The notes beneath the pieces were generated by a model. The model worked only from the letters and a program-made list of their open reading frames with translations, did no database searches and was not told where the DNA came from. Below, piece by piece: positions 30,373 through 40,421 of a DNA stretch of 64,000 nt. Both the position numbers and the translations under genes were made by a program. The stretch spans positions 45,434 through 109,433 of the forward strand of contig WLPX01000002.1 of the NCBI GenBank assembly GCA_009698575.1, read 5' to 3'. How positions within the stretch are numbered: the stretch's first letter is position 1; each line of letters starts with the position of its first letter. The stretch is from Actinomycetota bacterium (GTDB lineage Bacteria > Actinomycetota > Actinomycetes > S36-B12 > UBA5976).

Positions 30373-33120
30373 TTAGTGGCCTGCTGCTGCCCAGGAAGTC
30401 CCGATTCCAGTGGATACGTCCATTGGCACCTGCAAATCCCCTACTGACTGCATATTTTCAACCACCAATGCCGTGACCTGATCTAACTCTCCCGGCCCCA
30501 CTTCGACTACCAATTCATCATGAACTTGCAATAGCAGCCTTGATTTAACGCCCGCAGCCTTGAGTGCTGCATCCACCTTCAGCATCGCCACTTTAACCAA
30601 ATCAGCTGCTGACCCTTGAATCGGAGCATTCAGCGCCATGCGTTCTGCCATCTCGCGAAGTTGTCGATTGTCACTATTTAAATCAGGTAGGTAACGTCTA
30701 CGACCCATGATGGATTCGGTGTATCCCAGTTTGCGTGCCTCGATGACGACGTTTGCTAAGTAGTCGCGCACGCCGCCGAATCTTTCGAAATAGGTATTCA
30801 TAAGTGACTTAGCTTGATCATTGCCAATGCCAAGTTGTTGCGCTAATCCATAAGCAGACAATCCGTATGCCAAACCGTAGGACATGGCCTTAATTTGCCG
30901 GCGCATATCGGCGTCAACGTCGGCAGGCTTAACGCCAAAGACTTGCGAGCCAACAGTTGTGTGTAAGTCCTCCCCTGATTTAAGCGCCGCGATCAAACCG
31001 GGATCATTCGACAAGTGCGCCATGACACGTAATTCGATTTGACTGTAGTCAGCAGTTAATAGTGTCTCGTATCCAGATCCCACAACAAAAGTGGATCGGA
31101 TAGCCGCACCCTCGTTGGTTCGAATTGGAATGTTTTGCAAATTCGGTTCGGTGCTCGATAGTCGGCCAGTGGCTGCCACCATTTGGTTGAAGCTGGTGTG
31201 GATTCGATCATCTTCGGTAGTTGCTGCTAACAACCCAGTCACAGTTTGCTTCAACTTGATAACTTCCCGATAGCGCAAGAGCGCAGTTAGCAATTCATCA
31301 TCAGGAAACTTTGCTAACAATCCAAGTAGCGATTCGGCATCGGTGGTGTATCCAGTTTTGATTTTCTTGGTCTTTGGCAGTCCACGCTCTTCGAATAAAA
31401 CTTCCTGCAATTGTTTTGGCGAACCTAAGTTGAATTCGTGGCCTACTGTGCTGTGTGCTTGTTTTACCGCAGCAGCCGCGTCACCTTCGAAGTTTTCCTC
31501 AAGCTTGTTAAGCGCTTTGCGATCTACTGCAATACCATTTCGTTCCATGTGAGCCAACAGCGTAACCAGCGGAAGCTCTACTTGCTCAAAGAGATCCGTA
31601 CCCCCGCGATTTGCTAATTCAGCACGTAAGAATTCACTCAAATCCAAAGTAGCCCGGGCCGCTTGGGCCAGCTCTTCACCCGAAACTTCGCTAGATCCAT
31701 CTAGCGACAACTGCGCACTTGCTTTGGAGTCTGTGACGTTCAGTGACTTGCCCAAATAGCGCAGTACTAAGTCAGGGAGTTCGAAATTGCGCCCACCAGG
31801 TGAAACTAAATATGACGCGATAGCTGTGTCAAAGACAACGCCAGCTACTGAGATTCCCATTGCAGAAAATGCCAGCAGTGGCCCTTTAGCGTCGTGCAGA
31901 ATTTTAGGACTTGAACTAGCGAGCCAACTGCTTAAAGTTTTCCCGCCATTGGCCATCGAGCACCAAACTGAATCACCACTTTGATTAACCAAAGCTAGTG
32001 CTTGAATTTCACCAGTACCGTTACCCCAATAACCAGCAGCTGATATCGCAACTGGACTGGAGTTGGCAGCTAACCACTTACCTAGTTCTGATTCAGAAAC
32101 TGATTTAGTTGCAACTGAAAAGTCGTTACTTGCAATTGGTGATTCCACTTGCGTTGACTTGGCTGCCTTCTTGTTACTTGTCTTTGAAGTTTCACTAGCA
32201 GGTGTGTCAGCCGGCTTTGCTTCAACGGCAGGCTTGCCCGAATCAACGGCATTTGGCCAGGCGGCAAAGATGCGCGGCCGCAGTGCCGAAAACTCCAACG
32301 CATCTAACGTGGCATGCACAACGCTGGCATCATATTCCCGCTTGGCGTACAAATTTATGTCTGTTTCAACGGGCGCATTTTCAACCAGTCGGTTTAGTTC
32401 ATAGTTCAGTTGAACTTGCTCCAAATTGGCTCGGAGTGCTTCGCCCACTTTGCCGCCAATCGAATCCGCCACTGCGATTATGTTTTCCAGTTCGCCAAAT
32501 TCAGCAATCCACTTTGCTGCAGTCTTTGGACCAACTCCGGGTACCCCAGGCAAATTATCGCTGCTCTCCCCCACAAGCGCCGCTAGCGATCGGTATTGCT
32601 TTGGGGTGACACCATACTTTTCAAAAACTGCATCTGGCGTCATAAGCACTAGATCCGACATGCCTTTTCGTGGATACAGAATTGTCACGCGCTCGTCGAT
32701 GAGTTGAAAGGAATCTCGATCTCCGCTGACGATACTTACTGGGAAGTCACAAGATTTTGCCAATGTCGCCAAGATGTCGTCAGCTTCAAATCCATCAGCT
32801 GTAACTACTGAGATGTTTAACGACTCTAAAACTTGTTTGATCAATTCGACTTGACCCTTGAATTCAGGCGGAGTTTTAGCCCGTGTCGCCTTGTACTCGG
32901 GATAGCGTTCACTTCGAAAAGTCTGACGGGAAACATCGAAGGCAACCACTAAATGAGATGGCTTTTTGTCCTTTAAGACATTCGACAGCATCGACACAAA
33001 GCCATAGACCGCATTCGTGTGTTGGCCTGAGCTGGTGGCGAAATTCTCGACTGGCAGGCCATGAAACGCCCGATAGGCAAGCGAGTGCCCATCCAAGATG
33101 AGAAACTGAGGGGTAACCAC
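30373..33120 (-). CDS. polA: DNA polymerase I
   Basis: Repair and Okazaki-processing polymerase (915 residues). Order: 5'-3' flap nuclease (about 1-290, with ILDGHSLAYRAF and VSGDRDSFQL), an Ala/Thr/Lys-rich linker (290-330), a 3'-5' exonuclease-like domain whose N-terminal DxE motif is not apparent and which is probably inactive, as in mycobacterial PolA, and the polymerase domain with motif A DYSQIELRVMAHL, motif B RRQIKAMSYGLAYG and motif C VHDELVVEV. GTG start with leaderless-type TAGTAT. Confidence 0.96.
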   Translation of the reverse strand: MVTPQFLILDGHSLAYRAFHGLPVENFATSSGQHTNAVYGFVSMLSNVLKDKKPSHLVVAFDVSRQTFRSERYPEYKATRAKTPPEFKGQVELIKQVLESLNISVVTADGFEADDILATLAKSCDFPVSIVSGDRDSFQLIDERVTILYPRKGMSDLVLMTPDAVFEKYGVTPKQYRSLAALVGESSDNLPGVPGVGPKTAAKWIAEFGELENIIAVADSIGGKVGEALRANLEQVQLNYELNRLVENAPVETDINLYAKREYDASVVHATLDALEFSALRPRIFAAWPNAVDSGKPAVEAKPADTPASETSKTSNKKAAKSTQVESPIASNDFSVATKSVSESELGKWLAANSSPVAISAAGYWGNGTGEIQALALVNQSGDSVWCSMANGGKTLSSWLASSSPKILHDAKGPLLAFSAMGISVAGVVFDTAIASYLVSPGGRNFELPDLVLRYLGKSLNVTDSKASAQLSLDGSSEVSGEELAQAARATLDLSEFLRAELANRGGTDLFEQVELPLVTLLAHMERNGIAVDRKALNKLEENFEGDAAAAVKQAHSTVGHEFNLGSPKQLQEVLFEERGLPKTKKIKTGYTTDAESLLGLLAKFPDDELLTALLRYREVIKLKQTVTGLLAATTEDDRIHTSFNQMVAATGRLSSTEPNLQNIPIRTNEGAAIRSTFVVGSGYETLLTADYSQIELRVMAHLSNDPGLIAALKSGEDLHTTVGSQVFGVKPADVDADMRRQIKAMSYGLAYGLSAYGLAQQLGIGNDQAKSLMNTYFERFGGVRDYLANVVIEARKLGYTESIMGRRRYLPDLNSDNRQLREMAERMALNAPIQGSAADLVKVAMLKVDAALKAAGVKSRLLLQVHDELVVEVGPGELDQVTALVVENMQSVGDLQVPMDVSTGIGTSWAAAGH

Positions 33121-33126
33121 ATCTTG

Positions 33127-33132
33127 ATACTA
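33127..33132 (-). promoter_or_regulatory. -10 element TAGTAT, leaderless promoter of polA
   Basis: TAGTAT ends 6 bases before the polA GTG; no Shine-Dalgarno. The divergent thioesterase gene begins 23 bp away, so the two promoters overlap. Confidence 0.5.
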
Positions 33133-33143
33133 GAGGGGCACCT

Positions 33144-33548
33144 GTGAGCCAGAACGAAGAGAACCACGCAACGCAAATCCAAGTTGGATCCATGGCGGAA
33201 CGAATGGGGATAGCTGTCAGTTTCGCGACGGCAAACAAAGTGGTGGGTCACATGCCTGTTGAAGGCAACACGCAACCATTTGGTTTGCTAAATGGTGGCG
33301 CATCTATGGCACTAGCTGAAACCCTCGGCTCAGTTGGGGCGCATTTACATGCCGGACCAAATAAGAGCGTGGTTGGCATCGACATAAATGGCACCCATCA
33401 CCGCAGTGCAAAAACTGGATCAGTGACTGGCACTGCTACCCCACTGAGCTTGGGACGCACAATTGCAGTTTATGAAATTGTGATTACCGATGAACGTGAC
33501 AAACGTATTTGCACTGCCCGTCTAACTTGCTTACTTCGCGACTTATAG
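33144..33548 (+). CDS. PaaI/YdiI-type hotdog-fold thioesterase
   Basis: Small thioesterase (134 residues) of the hotdog family that hydrolyses acyl- or aryl-CoA esters. The motif NGGASMALAETLGS (about 51-64) contains the expected catalytic Glu in the long helix, and VGIDINGTHHRSAKTG follows. GTG start with a GAGGGG Shine-Dalgarno. It is divergent from polA and ends just before a bidirectional terminator. Its natural substrate cannot be assigned; YdiI-like enzymes act on DHNA-CoA, PaaI on phenylacetyl-type CoAs. Confidence 0.85.
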   Translation: MSQNEENHATQIQVGSMAERMGIAVSFATANKVVGHMPVEGNTQPFGLLNGGASMALAETLGSVGAHLHAGPNKSVVGIDINGTHHRSAKTGSVTGTATPLSLGRTIAVYEIVITDERDKRICTARLTCLLRDL

Positions 33549-33555
33549 AGCAAAT

Positions 33556-33587
33556 AAAAAAGACCCCGAATCAACGGGGTCTTTTTT
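33556..33587. terminator. Bidirectional intrinsic terminator (thioesterase / livF)
   Basis: AAAAAGACCCCG and its complement form a 12-13 bp stem with a 6-nt AATCAA loop, flanked by A and T runs on each side. It can terminate the plus-strand thioesterase and the minus-strand liv operon. Confidence 0.93.
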
Positions 33588-33596
33588 ATTTAATGA

Positions 33597-34325
33597 TTAA
33601 CCGCCTAGGTAAGCCTGAGCAATTGCAGGATCGTCAGCCAGCTTAGATCCATCACCCTCGAGCTTTAGGTGACCAGATTCCAGCACGTAGGCATAATCTG
33701 CAATACGCAGCGCTGCCAGTGCGTTCTGTTCAACTAGCAGGATAGTTACACCAGACTTGCGAATTGTCTCAATGGTTTCAAAGATCAAATCCACGAGTAC
33801 TGGCGCAAGTCCCATTGATGGTTCATCAAGAATCAAAAGCTTTGGACTACCCATTAGTGCGCGACCAACGGCTAGCATCTGTTGCTCACCACCAGACATA
33901 GTTCCCGCTTTTTGGTTTATGCGTTCGCGTAGACGTGGGAAAAGTTCGAGCACGTGTTCGCGCGTTTCACTAATCTCTGCCGTGTCTTTGCGTAGGTAAG
34001 CACCTAAGCCGAGATTTTCATCCACGGTCATCTTTGGGAAAATCCGTCTGCCTTCGGGAGAGTGACAGATGCCCTTGGCAACAATTTCGTGACCGGGGAT
34101 TCCATCGATTTTTTCACCTAGGAATTCAATGTTTCCAGACTTTGGCTTGAGAAGACCACTAACAGTTCGAAGTGTTGTGGACTTACCAGCGCCATTGGAG
34201 CCAATCAGTGAAACTATCTCGCCTTCGCGAACCTCAAAAGTTAATCCCTTAACCGCTGTAATTGCGCCGTACCCGACTGTGATGTTGTTGATCTTTAGCA
34301 TTGCCGGAGTGTTTAAACGTGCCAT
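33597..34325 (-). CDS. livF: Branched-chain amino acid ABC transporter ATPase LivF
   Basis: ATP-binding subunit (242 residues) of the liv high-affinity importer. Walker A GSNGAGKS is near residue 42-49, signature SGGEQQM and Walker B LLILDEPS follow, and the C-terminal VLESGHL is typical of LivF. The ATG overlaps the livG stop as TAATG and has a GGAGG Shine-Dalgarno. Last gene of livKHMGF. Confidence 0.95.
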   Translation of the reverse strand: MARLNTPAMLKINNITVGYGAITAVKGLTFEVREGEIVSLIGSNGAGKSTTLRTVSGLLKPKSGNIEFLGEKIDGIPGHEIVAKGICHSPEGRRIFPKMTVDENLGLGAYLRKDTAEISETREHVLELFPRLRERINQKAGTMSGGEQQMLAVGRALMGSPKLLILDEPSMGLAPVLVDLIFETIETIRKSGVTILLVEQNALAALRIADYAYVLESGHLKLEGDGSKLADDPAIAQAYLGG

Positions 34326-35119
34326 TACTTGCTCGCCTCCGATCCGCTCTTGCCTAAGTAGGCTTCAATAACTCGTGGGTTGGACTTGATCTCTGCTGGC
34401 GTGCCCTCAGCGATCTTTTGTCCCTGGTCAAGCACTGTTACGCGCTCTGAAACCTGCATAACCACACTCATATCATGTTCGATTAGCAGGATGCTGATTC
34501 CTTTGTCCGCTTTTAGCTTCCGCACGAAATCTACAAATGCCGCTGATTCATTCGGATTCATGCCTGCAGTTGGCTCGTCAAGTAACAGCACTTTAGGGCG
34601 CAGTGCCAAAGCACGCGCTACTTCAAGGCGTCGTTGATCACCATAGGAGAGGTTGCGGGCGTATTCGTCTGTAACACCACCGATTCCAACGTAGTCAAGA
34701 AGCTCTTGGGCAAACCGGCGCGCTTCTGCCTCTTCTGCCTTTTGCTTCTTGGTGCGGAAAATCGTCGCAAAAACGCCAGACTTCATACTTGAATGCATCG
34801 CCACCATGACATTTTCCTGCGCAGTCATTAGACCAAACAATCGAATGTTCTGGAAAGTTCGTGACATGCCGCTAGAAGCAATGTCATGCACTGGGTCTCC
34901 AGTGATTTCAACGTTGTCGAAAATCACCGCGCCACTCGAAGGCTTATAGAGTCCAGTTAAAACATTGAAGAACGTTGTCTTACCAGCTCCGTTTGGACCA
35001 ATTAATGAAACAATTGATCCTTCCGGAATTGTGAAAGACACATCATCAACGGCTACTAAGCCGCCGAATTCAACGCGAATATCTTGAGCATCTAGTACAG
35101 CTCTACCATCAAGACTCAT
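34325..35119 (-). CDS. livG: Branched-chain amino acid ABC transporter ATPase LivG
   Basis: Second ATPase subunit (264 residues). Walker A GPNGAGKT near 41-48, signature LSYGDQRRLEVARAL and Walker B VLLLDEPTAGMNP, the LivG/BraF consensus. It lies 2 bp after livM. Pairs with LivF to power uptake through LivHM. Confidence 0.96.
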   Translation of the reverse strand: MSLDGRAVLDAQDIRVEFGGLVAVDDVSFTIPEGSIVSLIGPNGAGKTTFFNVLTGLYKPSSGAVIFDNVEITGDPVHDIASSGMSRTFQNIRLFGLMTAQENVMVAMHSSMKSGVFATIFRTKKQKAEEAEARRFAQELLDYVGIGGVTDEYARNLSYGDQRRLEVARALALRPKVLLLDEPTAGMNPNESAAFVDFVRKLKADKGISILLIEHDMSVVMQVSERVTVLDQGQKIAEGTPAEIKSNPRVIEAYLGKSGSEASK

Positions 35120-35121
35120 AG

Positions 35122-36312
35122 TTAGTGGTGCCCAATCTTTGTCTCGTCGGATAATTTTTCTTCATCTGCTGTCTTATCTTCATTCATAACCATTCGAATT
35201 CTTGCTTCAGGAATGAATCCTTCACGACGGAAGAGCATCATTAGTACCAAGAGAAGGCCAAACAGCAAGAACTGATATGACGGGAAGTTGAATTTCGTGC
35301 CAAATGTATTGTTGATCAATTCGCCAACTTGCACCAACCCAATTGAGTTGATCCAAGATAGAACCGCTGCTCCAACAACTACGCCCCACACGTTGCCCAT
35401 GCCGCCAAGAACGACCATAGCCAAAATGATGATTGAGATCACGAAGTTGAATCTGTCAGCATAAACGCCACCAACCAGGATTGCGAAAGCCACGCCACCG
35501 ACGCCACCGCCAACCGCACCAATTGCATACGACGAGAACTTCGTGCGCCATAGTGGCACACCCATCATGCTGGCTGCCAATTCATCTTCACGAATAGCCA
35601 GCCAAGCGCGACCTAAGCGACCGTCACGAAGACGAATTGAAAAGAAAATCATTCCACCTGCGAGAAGTGAAACCATCAGGAACTTCTCTGGCATTGCGAA
35701 CGTGCCAATTACATAACCGAATAGATTTATTTCATCAAGACCGCCGATACCCTGCGCGCCATTTGTAACGTTTAAGCCACCGATGTCGCTACCGTTGAGC
35801 ATAAATTGCGGAATGATTTCACCGAAACCAAGTGTTACCAAGGCCAAGTAATCACTCTTAAGCCGCAAGGTCGGTCCACCAATGATGACGCCCCAAATCG
35901 CGGTGAATACGCCGCCAAGAATCAGAACAAAGAACACATGGAAGTGAATGCCAAACTCGAATCCTTCGCGAGCGTTTCCGAAGAAATTAATTTGGAAGTT
36001 ACTCAAGAACGGTGACATGAGCCAGCCGGCAACATATCCGCCAAGCGCCCAGAATGCTACGTAGCCGAGGTCAAGTAGACCAGCATATCCAACGATGATG
36101 TTCAGACCCAGGGCCATCAAGACCCAGATCATGATTTCCGCCATTGAAGTCAGAGAGAACCAGGCATTGAAAAATCTTTGAACCTGAGTATTGGAATTGG
36201 GAAGGATAAACACGTTCAACAAGAAAATAATACTAACAACTGAAGTGAACCCGATGGCCCATTTGCGATTGCTGGTAGCTAACGTATGCGCAGCTGCGGA
36301 ATTGTTTGACAT
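35122..36312 (-). CDS. livM: Branched-chain amino acid ABC transporter permease LivM
   Basis: Membrane permease (396 residues) with about ten hydrophobic segments. LNIIVGYAGLLDLGYVAFWALGGY and the cytoplasmic coupling sequence AIREDELAASMMGV are LivM hallmarks. The C-terminus carries a charged extension of about 35 residues. It starts 1 bp after livH's stop and precedes livG. Confidence 0.95.
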   Translation of the reverse strand: MSNNSAAAHTLATSNRKWAIGFTSVVSIIFLLNVFILPNSNTQVQRFFNAWFSLTSMAEIMIWVLMALGLNIIVGYAGLLDLGYVAFWALGGYVAGWLMSPFLSNFQINFFGNAREGFEFGIHFHVFFVLILGGVFTAIWGVIIGGPTLRLKSDYLALVTLGFGEIIPQFMLNGSDIGGLNVTNGAQGIGGLDEINLFGYVIGTFAMPEKFLMVSLLAGGMIFFSIRLRDGRLGRAWLAIREDELAASMMGVPLWRTKFSSYAIGAVGGGVGGVAFAILVGGVYADRFNFVISIIILAMVVLGGMGNVWGVVVGAAVLSWINSIGLVQVGELINNTFGTKFNFPSYQFLLFGLLLVLMMLFRREGFIPEARIRMVMNEDKTADEEKLSDETKIGHH

Positions 36313-36313
36313 G

Positions 36314-37360
36314 TCAGACCTTCTCTTGTGCTGTCTCGCCTAACAATCCACCAGGACGGTAGACCATTAAGAGAATAAGGATTGTGAACACCATTGTTTG
36401 CGACCAACGTTGACCTGGGCCAATAGCTAAACCATCGTTATACGCCTGGATCAGACCAATGATGAGGCCACCGAGTACGGCGCCGTAGAGATTTCCAACG
36501 CCGCCAAGTACGGCTGATGTGAAAGCAATAAGGCCCAATTGGAATCCAAGATTGTACGAAACGGTACCAATGGTTTGCGCCCACATGATTCCGGCAGTTC
36601 CAGCTGCAGCGCCTGCGATAGCAAATGTGAAGGTGATCGTCTGATTTACGTCAATACCCATCAAGCGGGAAGCGTCTTTATCCTGTGCAGTTGCACGCAT
36701 CGCACGACCACGCTTTGTCTTGTCGACAACGTAAGCGAGCAGAATGAGAACCGGAACAGTAACCAAGAAAATTGCAAACGTCTTGTAAGCAATTTCCACT
36801 CCAGCAATCTCGTACTTTCCAGAAGGAAGTACGGTGTTCACATTTACTGGAACAGAGCCAACCCAGCGCAAACCAATCCACTGTAGAACAAACGAAATAC
36901 CTACGGCAGTGATAAGCGGTGCGAGCTTGGGCGCATTTCTTAGCCTGCGATAAGCAAGTCTTTCAATGCTGACGTTAAGAAATGCACCAAACGCCATTGT
37001 CATTAATAGCACTAGCAAAAGTAGTGCGTAGTTTTTAGCGCTCGGACCTTGCGCTCCGAATAACTCGGTAAGAATTGCAAAGCTAAATACAGAAGTGAGC
37101 ATGAACAAATCGCCATGTGCGAAGTTAATTAGTTCGATGATGCCGTAGACCAAGGTGTAACCCAATGCGATAAGTGCATAAAGTAAACCGTTGTTAAGCC
37201 CATTGATTGTTACTTGGGCAAACTGATGTGGATCTTTTGTTAAGTTAAGTCCGAGCCAATACACAGCTACGCCAATGATCAAAAGGCTCGATATTCTGAT
37301 CAGGATTGCGCTAAGTGTAAATTTCTTTTTACGAGCTACGCCGGATGCAACCGAAGTCAT
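36314..37360 (-). CDS. livH: Branched-chain amino acid ABC transporter permease LivH
   Basis: Membrane permease (348 residues) with about eight helices. The sequence NGLNNGLLYALIALGYTLVYGIIELINFAHGD is the LivH signature; the coupling region RATAQDKDASRLMGI follows. First gene of the HMGF block, separated from livK by a 148-bp gap with a strong hairpin. Confidence 0.95.
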   Translation of the reverse strand: MTSVASGVARKKKFTLSAILIRISSLLIIGVAVYWLGLNLTKDPHQFAQVTINGLNNGLLYALIALGYTLVYGIIELINFAHGDLFMLTSVFSFAILTELFGAQGPSAKNYALLLLVLLMTMAFGAFLNVSIERLAYRRLRNAPKLAPLITAVGISFVLQWIGLRWVGSVPVNVNTVLPSGKYEIAGVEIAYKTFAIFLVTVPVLILLAYVVDKTKRGRAMRATAQDKDASRLMGIDVNQTITFTFAIAGAAAGTAGIMWAQTIGTVSYNLGFQLGLIAFTSAVLGGVGNLYGAVLGGLIIGLIQAYNDGLAIGPGQRWSQTMVFTILILLMVYRPGGLLGETAQEKV

Positions 37361-37450
37361 CTGCGGTTTCTCCCTCTAGGTAAGACACCAAATCGGTGCT
37401 TGGAAAATTCTATTAATTAAACACTATAGTTTCTCGAAATTTTAGGAATT

Positions 37451-37478
37451 GGGCGGGATTGGTAAACCAATCCCGCCC
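37451..37478 (-). terminator. Intercistronic hairpin between livK and livH
   Basis: A perfect 12-bp stem (GGGCGGGATTGG and its complement) with a 4-nt loop, 31 bp after the livK stop. There is no U-run, so it is more likely a partial terminator or an mRNA-stabilising end than a full stop; it would let livK be expressed above livHMGF. Confidence 0.75.
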
Positions 37479-37508
37479 AAACCTATTTGTCCATTATTGG
37501 ACGGTTAA

Positions 37509-38750
37509 TTACTTGATATCAAGTGTCTTGATATCGGTTTCTACGCCAGCGGTCATCTGCTGCAGAGTCATAGTGACAGTATCAACGTCACCTGATTCTT
37601 GGTTTAGGCAGAAGCCCATGCCAGATACAGATTCTTCTGCAGTTAGACAGATTTGCTCTCCAGCGAATACTGCATCAAGTACACCCTGACGGGTACCATC
37701 TGATGCTGCAATTGCCTTCATGATTACCTGCATAGCCACGCCACCGTACATTGCGTATGAGCTGTTTGGCTCGTAGCCATACTTAGCGATGTAATCTTCT
37801 ACGAACTTCGCAGGAGCGCCGCCGCCCTTCTTGATGCCATCTAGTGACTTACCAGCGAATGTCATCCATAGGCCTTCAGCTTCTGGCATTTCGCGAAGTG
37901 TTTGGTATCCGGAGAAACCGTCTGGAGACATTGCAAGGGTTACAGTGTTGTCGCCCATTACAGCAGTCTTGTCCTTAACTAGCTGAACACCGTTGTTGTC
38001 GAAGATACCGCCATAGTAAACAGCAGTTGCTCCGCCAGCCTTGATCTTCTCAAAGGTAGACGTGTTGATTGCGCCTGCCTTGATGTCCCATGAGTAACGA
38101 AGTACGGTTCCACCAAGCTTTTCGAATTCGATCTGAACTGCATCGGAAATACCGATACCGTAAGCCTGAGTGTCATCAAGAACTGCAAGAGTCTTAACGC
38201 CTTGTTCGTTGAATAGGAACTGAGCAGCAGCTGTTCCCTGGAAACCATCATGTGCAATTACGCGAGCGTAGTTACGTGCACCGGATGGGTAGTAAAGACC
38301 TGGTTCGCCCTTATCCCATTCGATGGTTAGACCTGGGTAAGTGTTTGCATGGGAAACCATAAGCATGCCAGCCTGATTAAGAACTGGGATGATGATCTTT
38401 GCGCAACCGGAGTTGTAAGTACCCATAACAGCAACTTCAGCTGTGTTAGCTACGTGGTCCTGTGCGTTCTTTGCACAAGCAGCGTCGTCCCAAGCACCCT
38501 TAGCGGCTGTTGAGTCGTCGTATTCCTTGATTTCCACTGTGTAGTCTCCAGCTTTGCCGCCAGCTTGTTCAAGAACAAGTGCAACTACTTCATTAGTTGA
38601 CTTGCTAGCATCAGCAGAAGCACCCTGGACTGGAAGATCTGTACCCACTACGAGTGCATCTCCACCAGCAGAATCGCTGCCACCGCTGCAAGCAGCAAGT
38701 GCTAGTGCGCCGGCAACAGCCAGTGCACCAATTTTGATCGACTTGATCAT
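37509..38750 (-). CDS. livK: Branched-chain amino acid-binding lipoprotein LivK
   Basis: Substrate-binding lipoprotein (413 residues) of the liv importer, anchored outside the membrane. Signal peptide with lipobox LALAAC, the lipidated Cys at position 21. The mature part is a type I periplasmic-binding fold (leucine-binding/Peripla_BP_6 type). The chosen ATG (38750) has a GAGAGGAAA Shine-Dalgarno; an upstream in-frame start at 38792 would extend into the leader. First gene of livKHMGF. The ligand could be Leu/Ile/Val, urea or other amides; the family alone does not decide. Confidence 0.92.
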   Translation of the reverse strand: MIKSIKIGALAVAGALALAACSGGSDSAGGDALVVGTDLPVQGASADASKSTNEVVALVLEQAGGKAGDYTVEIKEYDDSTAAKGAWDDAACAKNAQDHVANTAEVAVMGTYNSGCAKIIIPVLNQAGMLMVSHANTYPGLTIEWDKGEPGLYYPSGARNYARVIAHDGFQGTAAAQFLFNEQGVKTLAVLDDTQAYGIGISDAVQIEFEKLGGTVLRYSWDIKAGAINTSTFEKIKAGGATAVYYGGIFDNNGVQLVKDKTAVMGDNTVTLAMSPDGFSGYQTLREMPEAEGLWMTFAGKSLDGIKKGGGAPAKFVEDYIAKYGYEPNSSYAMYGGVAMQVIMKAIAASDGTRQGVLDAVFAGEQICLTAEESVSGMGFCLNQESGDVDTVTMTLQQMTAGVETDIKTLDIK

Positions 38751-38768
38751 TTGTATTTCCTCTCGTTG

Positions 38769-38790
38769 GCCCGACGAATTCTTTTCGGGC
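38769..38790 (-). promoter_or_regulatory. GC-rich stem-loop in the livK leader
   Basis: GCCCGA pairs with TCGGGC around a 10-nt loop, just upstream of the livK Shine-Dalgarno. It may protect the mRNA end or control translation. No known riboswitch was recognised. Confidence 0.35.
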
Positions 38791-38924
38791 AAACCCTAAA
38801 GTAACGGGAAAACCCGAGCGATTTCAAGGCAAATCCCGTGTTGGGTCAATGAGTTACGGGTTCGTTACCTAGATGTGGTGTGAAAAATTGCGTAATTGTG
38901 CAAATTCCGACATTTGTAACAGGA

Positions 38925-40421
38925 CTATCGACGCCGTTTTTCGCGAATTCGCAGGTTAATCACGATTGGGGAGCCAGCAAACCCAAATTCCTCGCGAAAA
39001 CGCCGTTCCACAAATCGCCGATACCCAGCCTCGAGGAACCCAGTTGTAAACAACACGAACACCGGTGGCGCGACACTGGCTTGGGTACCAAACATAATTT
39101 TTGGTTGCTTTCCGCCGCGAACCGGGTGCGGATGGCTAGCCACAATGTCTGCCAGGAAGGCATTCATCCGACCAGTCGGGACTCTGGTCTCCCAGCCCGC
39201 AATTGCAGTTCGAAGCGCCGGAACCAACCGATCTTTATGCCAACCAGTTTTGGCGCTGAAATTAATTCGCGGTGCCCAAGCGACTTGCACCAAATCTCGT
39301 TCGATTTCTCGCTCTAGGTAATAGCGTCGCTCTTCGTCAACCAAGTCCCATTTATTAAATGCGATGACAAGCGCTCTGCCGGATTCAACAACCATTGAAA
39401 TGATCCGCAGATCTTGTTCAGTTAGTGGCGCGCTCGCATCAAGCAGAACTACGGCCACATCTGCCTTGTCGAGAGCTGATTTTGTTCGTAGAGTTGCGAA
39501 GTATTCATGTCCAGATGCGTTCTTGGATTTGCGGCGGATGCCTGCAGTATCAACCAAGATCCATTCTTCGTTATCCATCTCAACTAATTCATCGACTGGA
39601 TCGACAGTTGTGCCAGCGACACTATCGACCACTGCGCGCTTTTCACCAGTTAAGGCATTGAGCAAACTCGACTTACCGACGTTTGGCTTACCCAGAAGTG
39701 CGACTCGATGTGGCCCACGTGGCCGAGCTTGACCCGAACCTTCTTCTGGAAGCGCGGCTAAAACTACATCTAGTAAATCGCCACTACCGCGACCGTGAAG
39801 TGCGGAAACTGTGTACGGTTCCCCCAGTCCAAGAGACCAAAGTCGAGTTGCTTCAAGTTCCGCACGTTCATCATCTACCTTGTTTGCCACCAAGATCACT
39901 GGGACTTTTGCCTGCCGCAAAACTCGCACAATTTGTTCATCGGCATCAGTTGCACCAACCGTTGCATCAACAACAAAAACCACGACATCGCTGGTGTTAA
40001 TTGCAGCTTCTGCTTGCGCCGAAACTTGGGCGCTCATGCCGATGGCATCGTGTTCCCAGCCACCAGTATCAACCACAATAAAGGGAATGCCATTCCATTC
40101 TGATTCGTAACGCACGCGATCTCGCGTTACCCCAGGAGTGTCTTCGACAACCGCTTCGCGGCGACCAATAATGCGATTTACGAGCGTGGACTTACCAACA
40201 TTCGGGCGACCTACCACTGCCACAATCGGTAACGATCCCCCAAAATCTCGGGCATCAGATATCTCATCACTCGGTAAGCCAAGCTGATCGAGTAACGCGG
40301 TGTACTCAGATTCAGTTAAATCTTCCCATCGCTCTGGGATCTCAATTGAGTCATCAATTTCTACGGCATCACCTGCGACGTCGTAGATGATTGTTTCGGC
40401 GTCCGGATCTAAGTCAGCCAC
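38925..40421 (-). CDS. der: Ribosome-assembly GTPase Der (EngA)
   Basis: GTPase with two tandem G domains (498 residues) needed for 50S subunit assembly. An acidic extension of about 60 residues precedes G domain 1 (P-loop GRPNVGKS at 71-78, DTGG near 118, NKVD at 180-183). G domain 2 has GKPNVGKS at 244-251 and DTAG, and a KH-like C-terminal domain ends in RIREKRRR. The start GTG lies 8 bp inside cmk, and cmk-der fusions are known in some Actinobacteria; here they remain separate frames. Confidence 0.95.
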   Translation of the reverse strand: MADLDPDAETIIYDVAGDAVEIDDSIEIPERWEDLTESEYTALLDQLGLPSDEISDARDFGGSLPIVAVVGRPNVGKSTLVNRIIGRREAVVEDTPGVTRDRVRYESEWNGIPFIVVDTGGWEHDAIGMSAQVSAQAEAAINTSDVVVFVVDATVGATDADEQIVRVLRQAKVPVILVANKVDDERAELEATRLWSLGLGEPYTVSALHGRGSGDLLDVVLAALPEEGSGQARPRGPHRVALLGKPNVGKSSLLNALTGEKRAVVDSVAGTTVDPVDELVEMDNEEWILVDTAGIRRKSKNASGHEYFATLRTKSALDKADVAVVLLDASAPLTEQDLRIISMVVESGRALVIAFNKWDLVDEERRYYLEREIERDLVQVAWAPRINFSAKTGWHKDRLVPALRTAIAGWETRVPTGRMNAFLADIVASHPHPVRGGKQPKIMFGTQASVAPPVFVLFTTGFLEAGYRRFVERRFREEFGFAGSPIVINLRIREKRRR

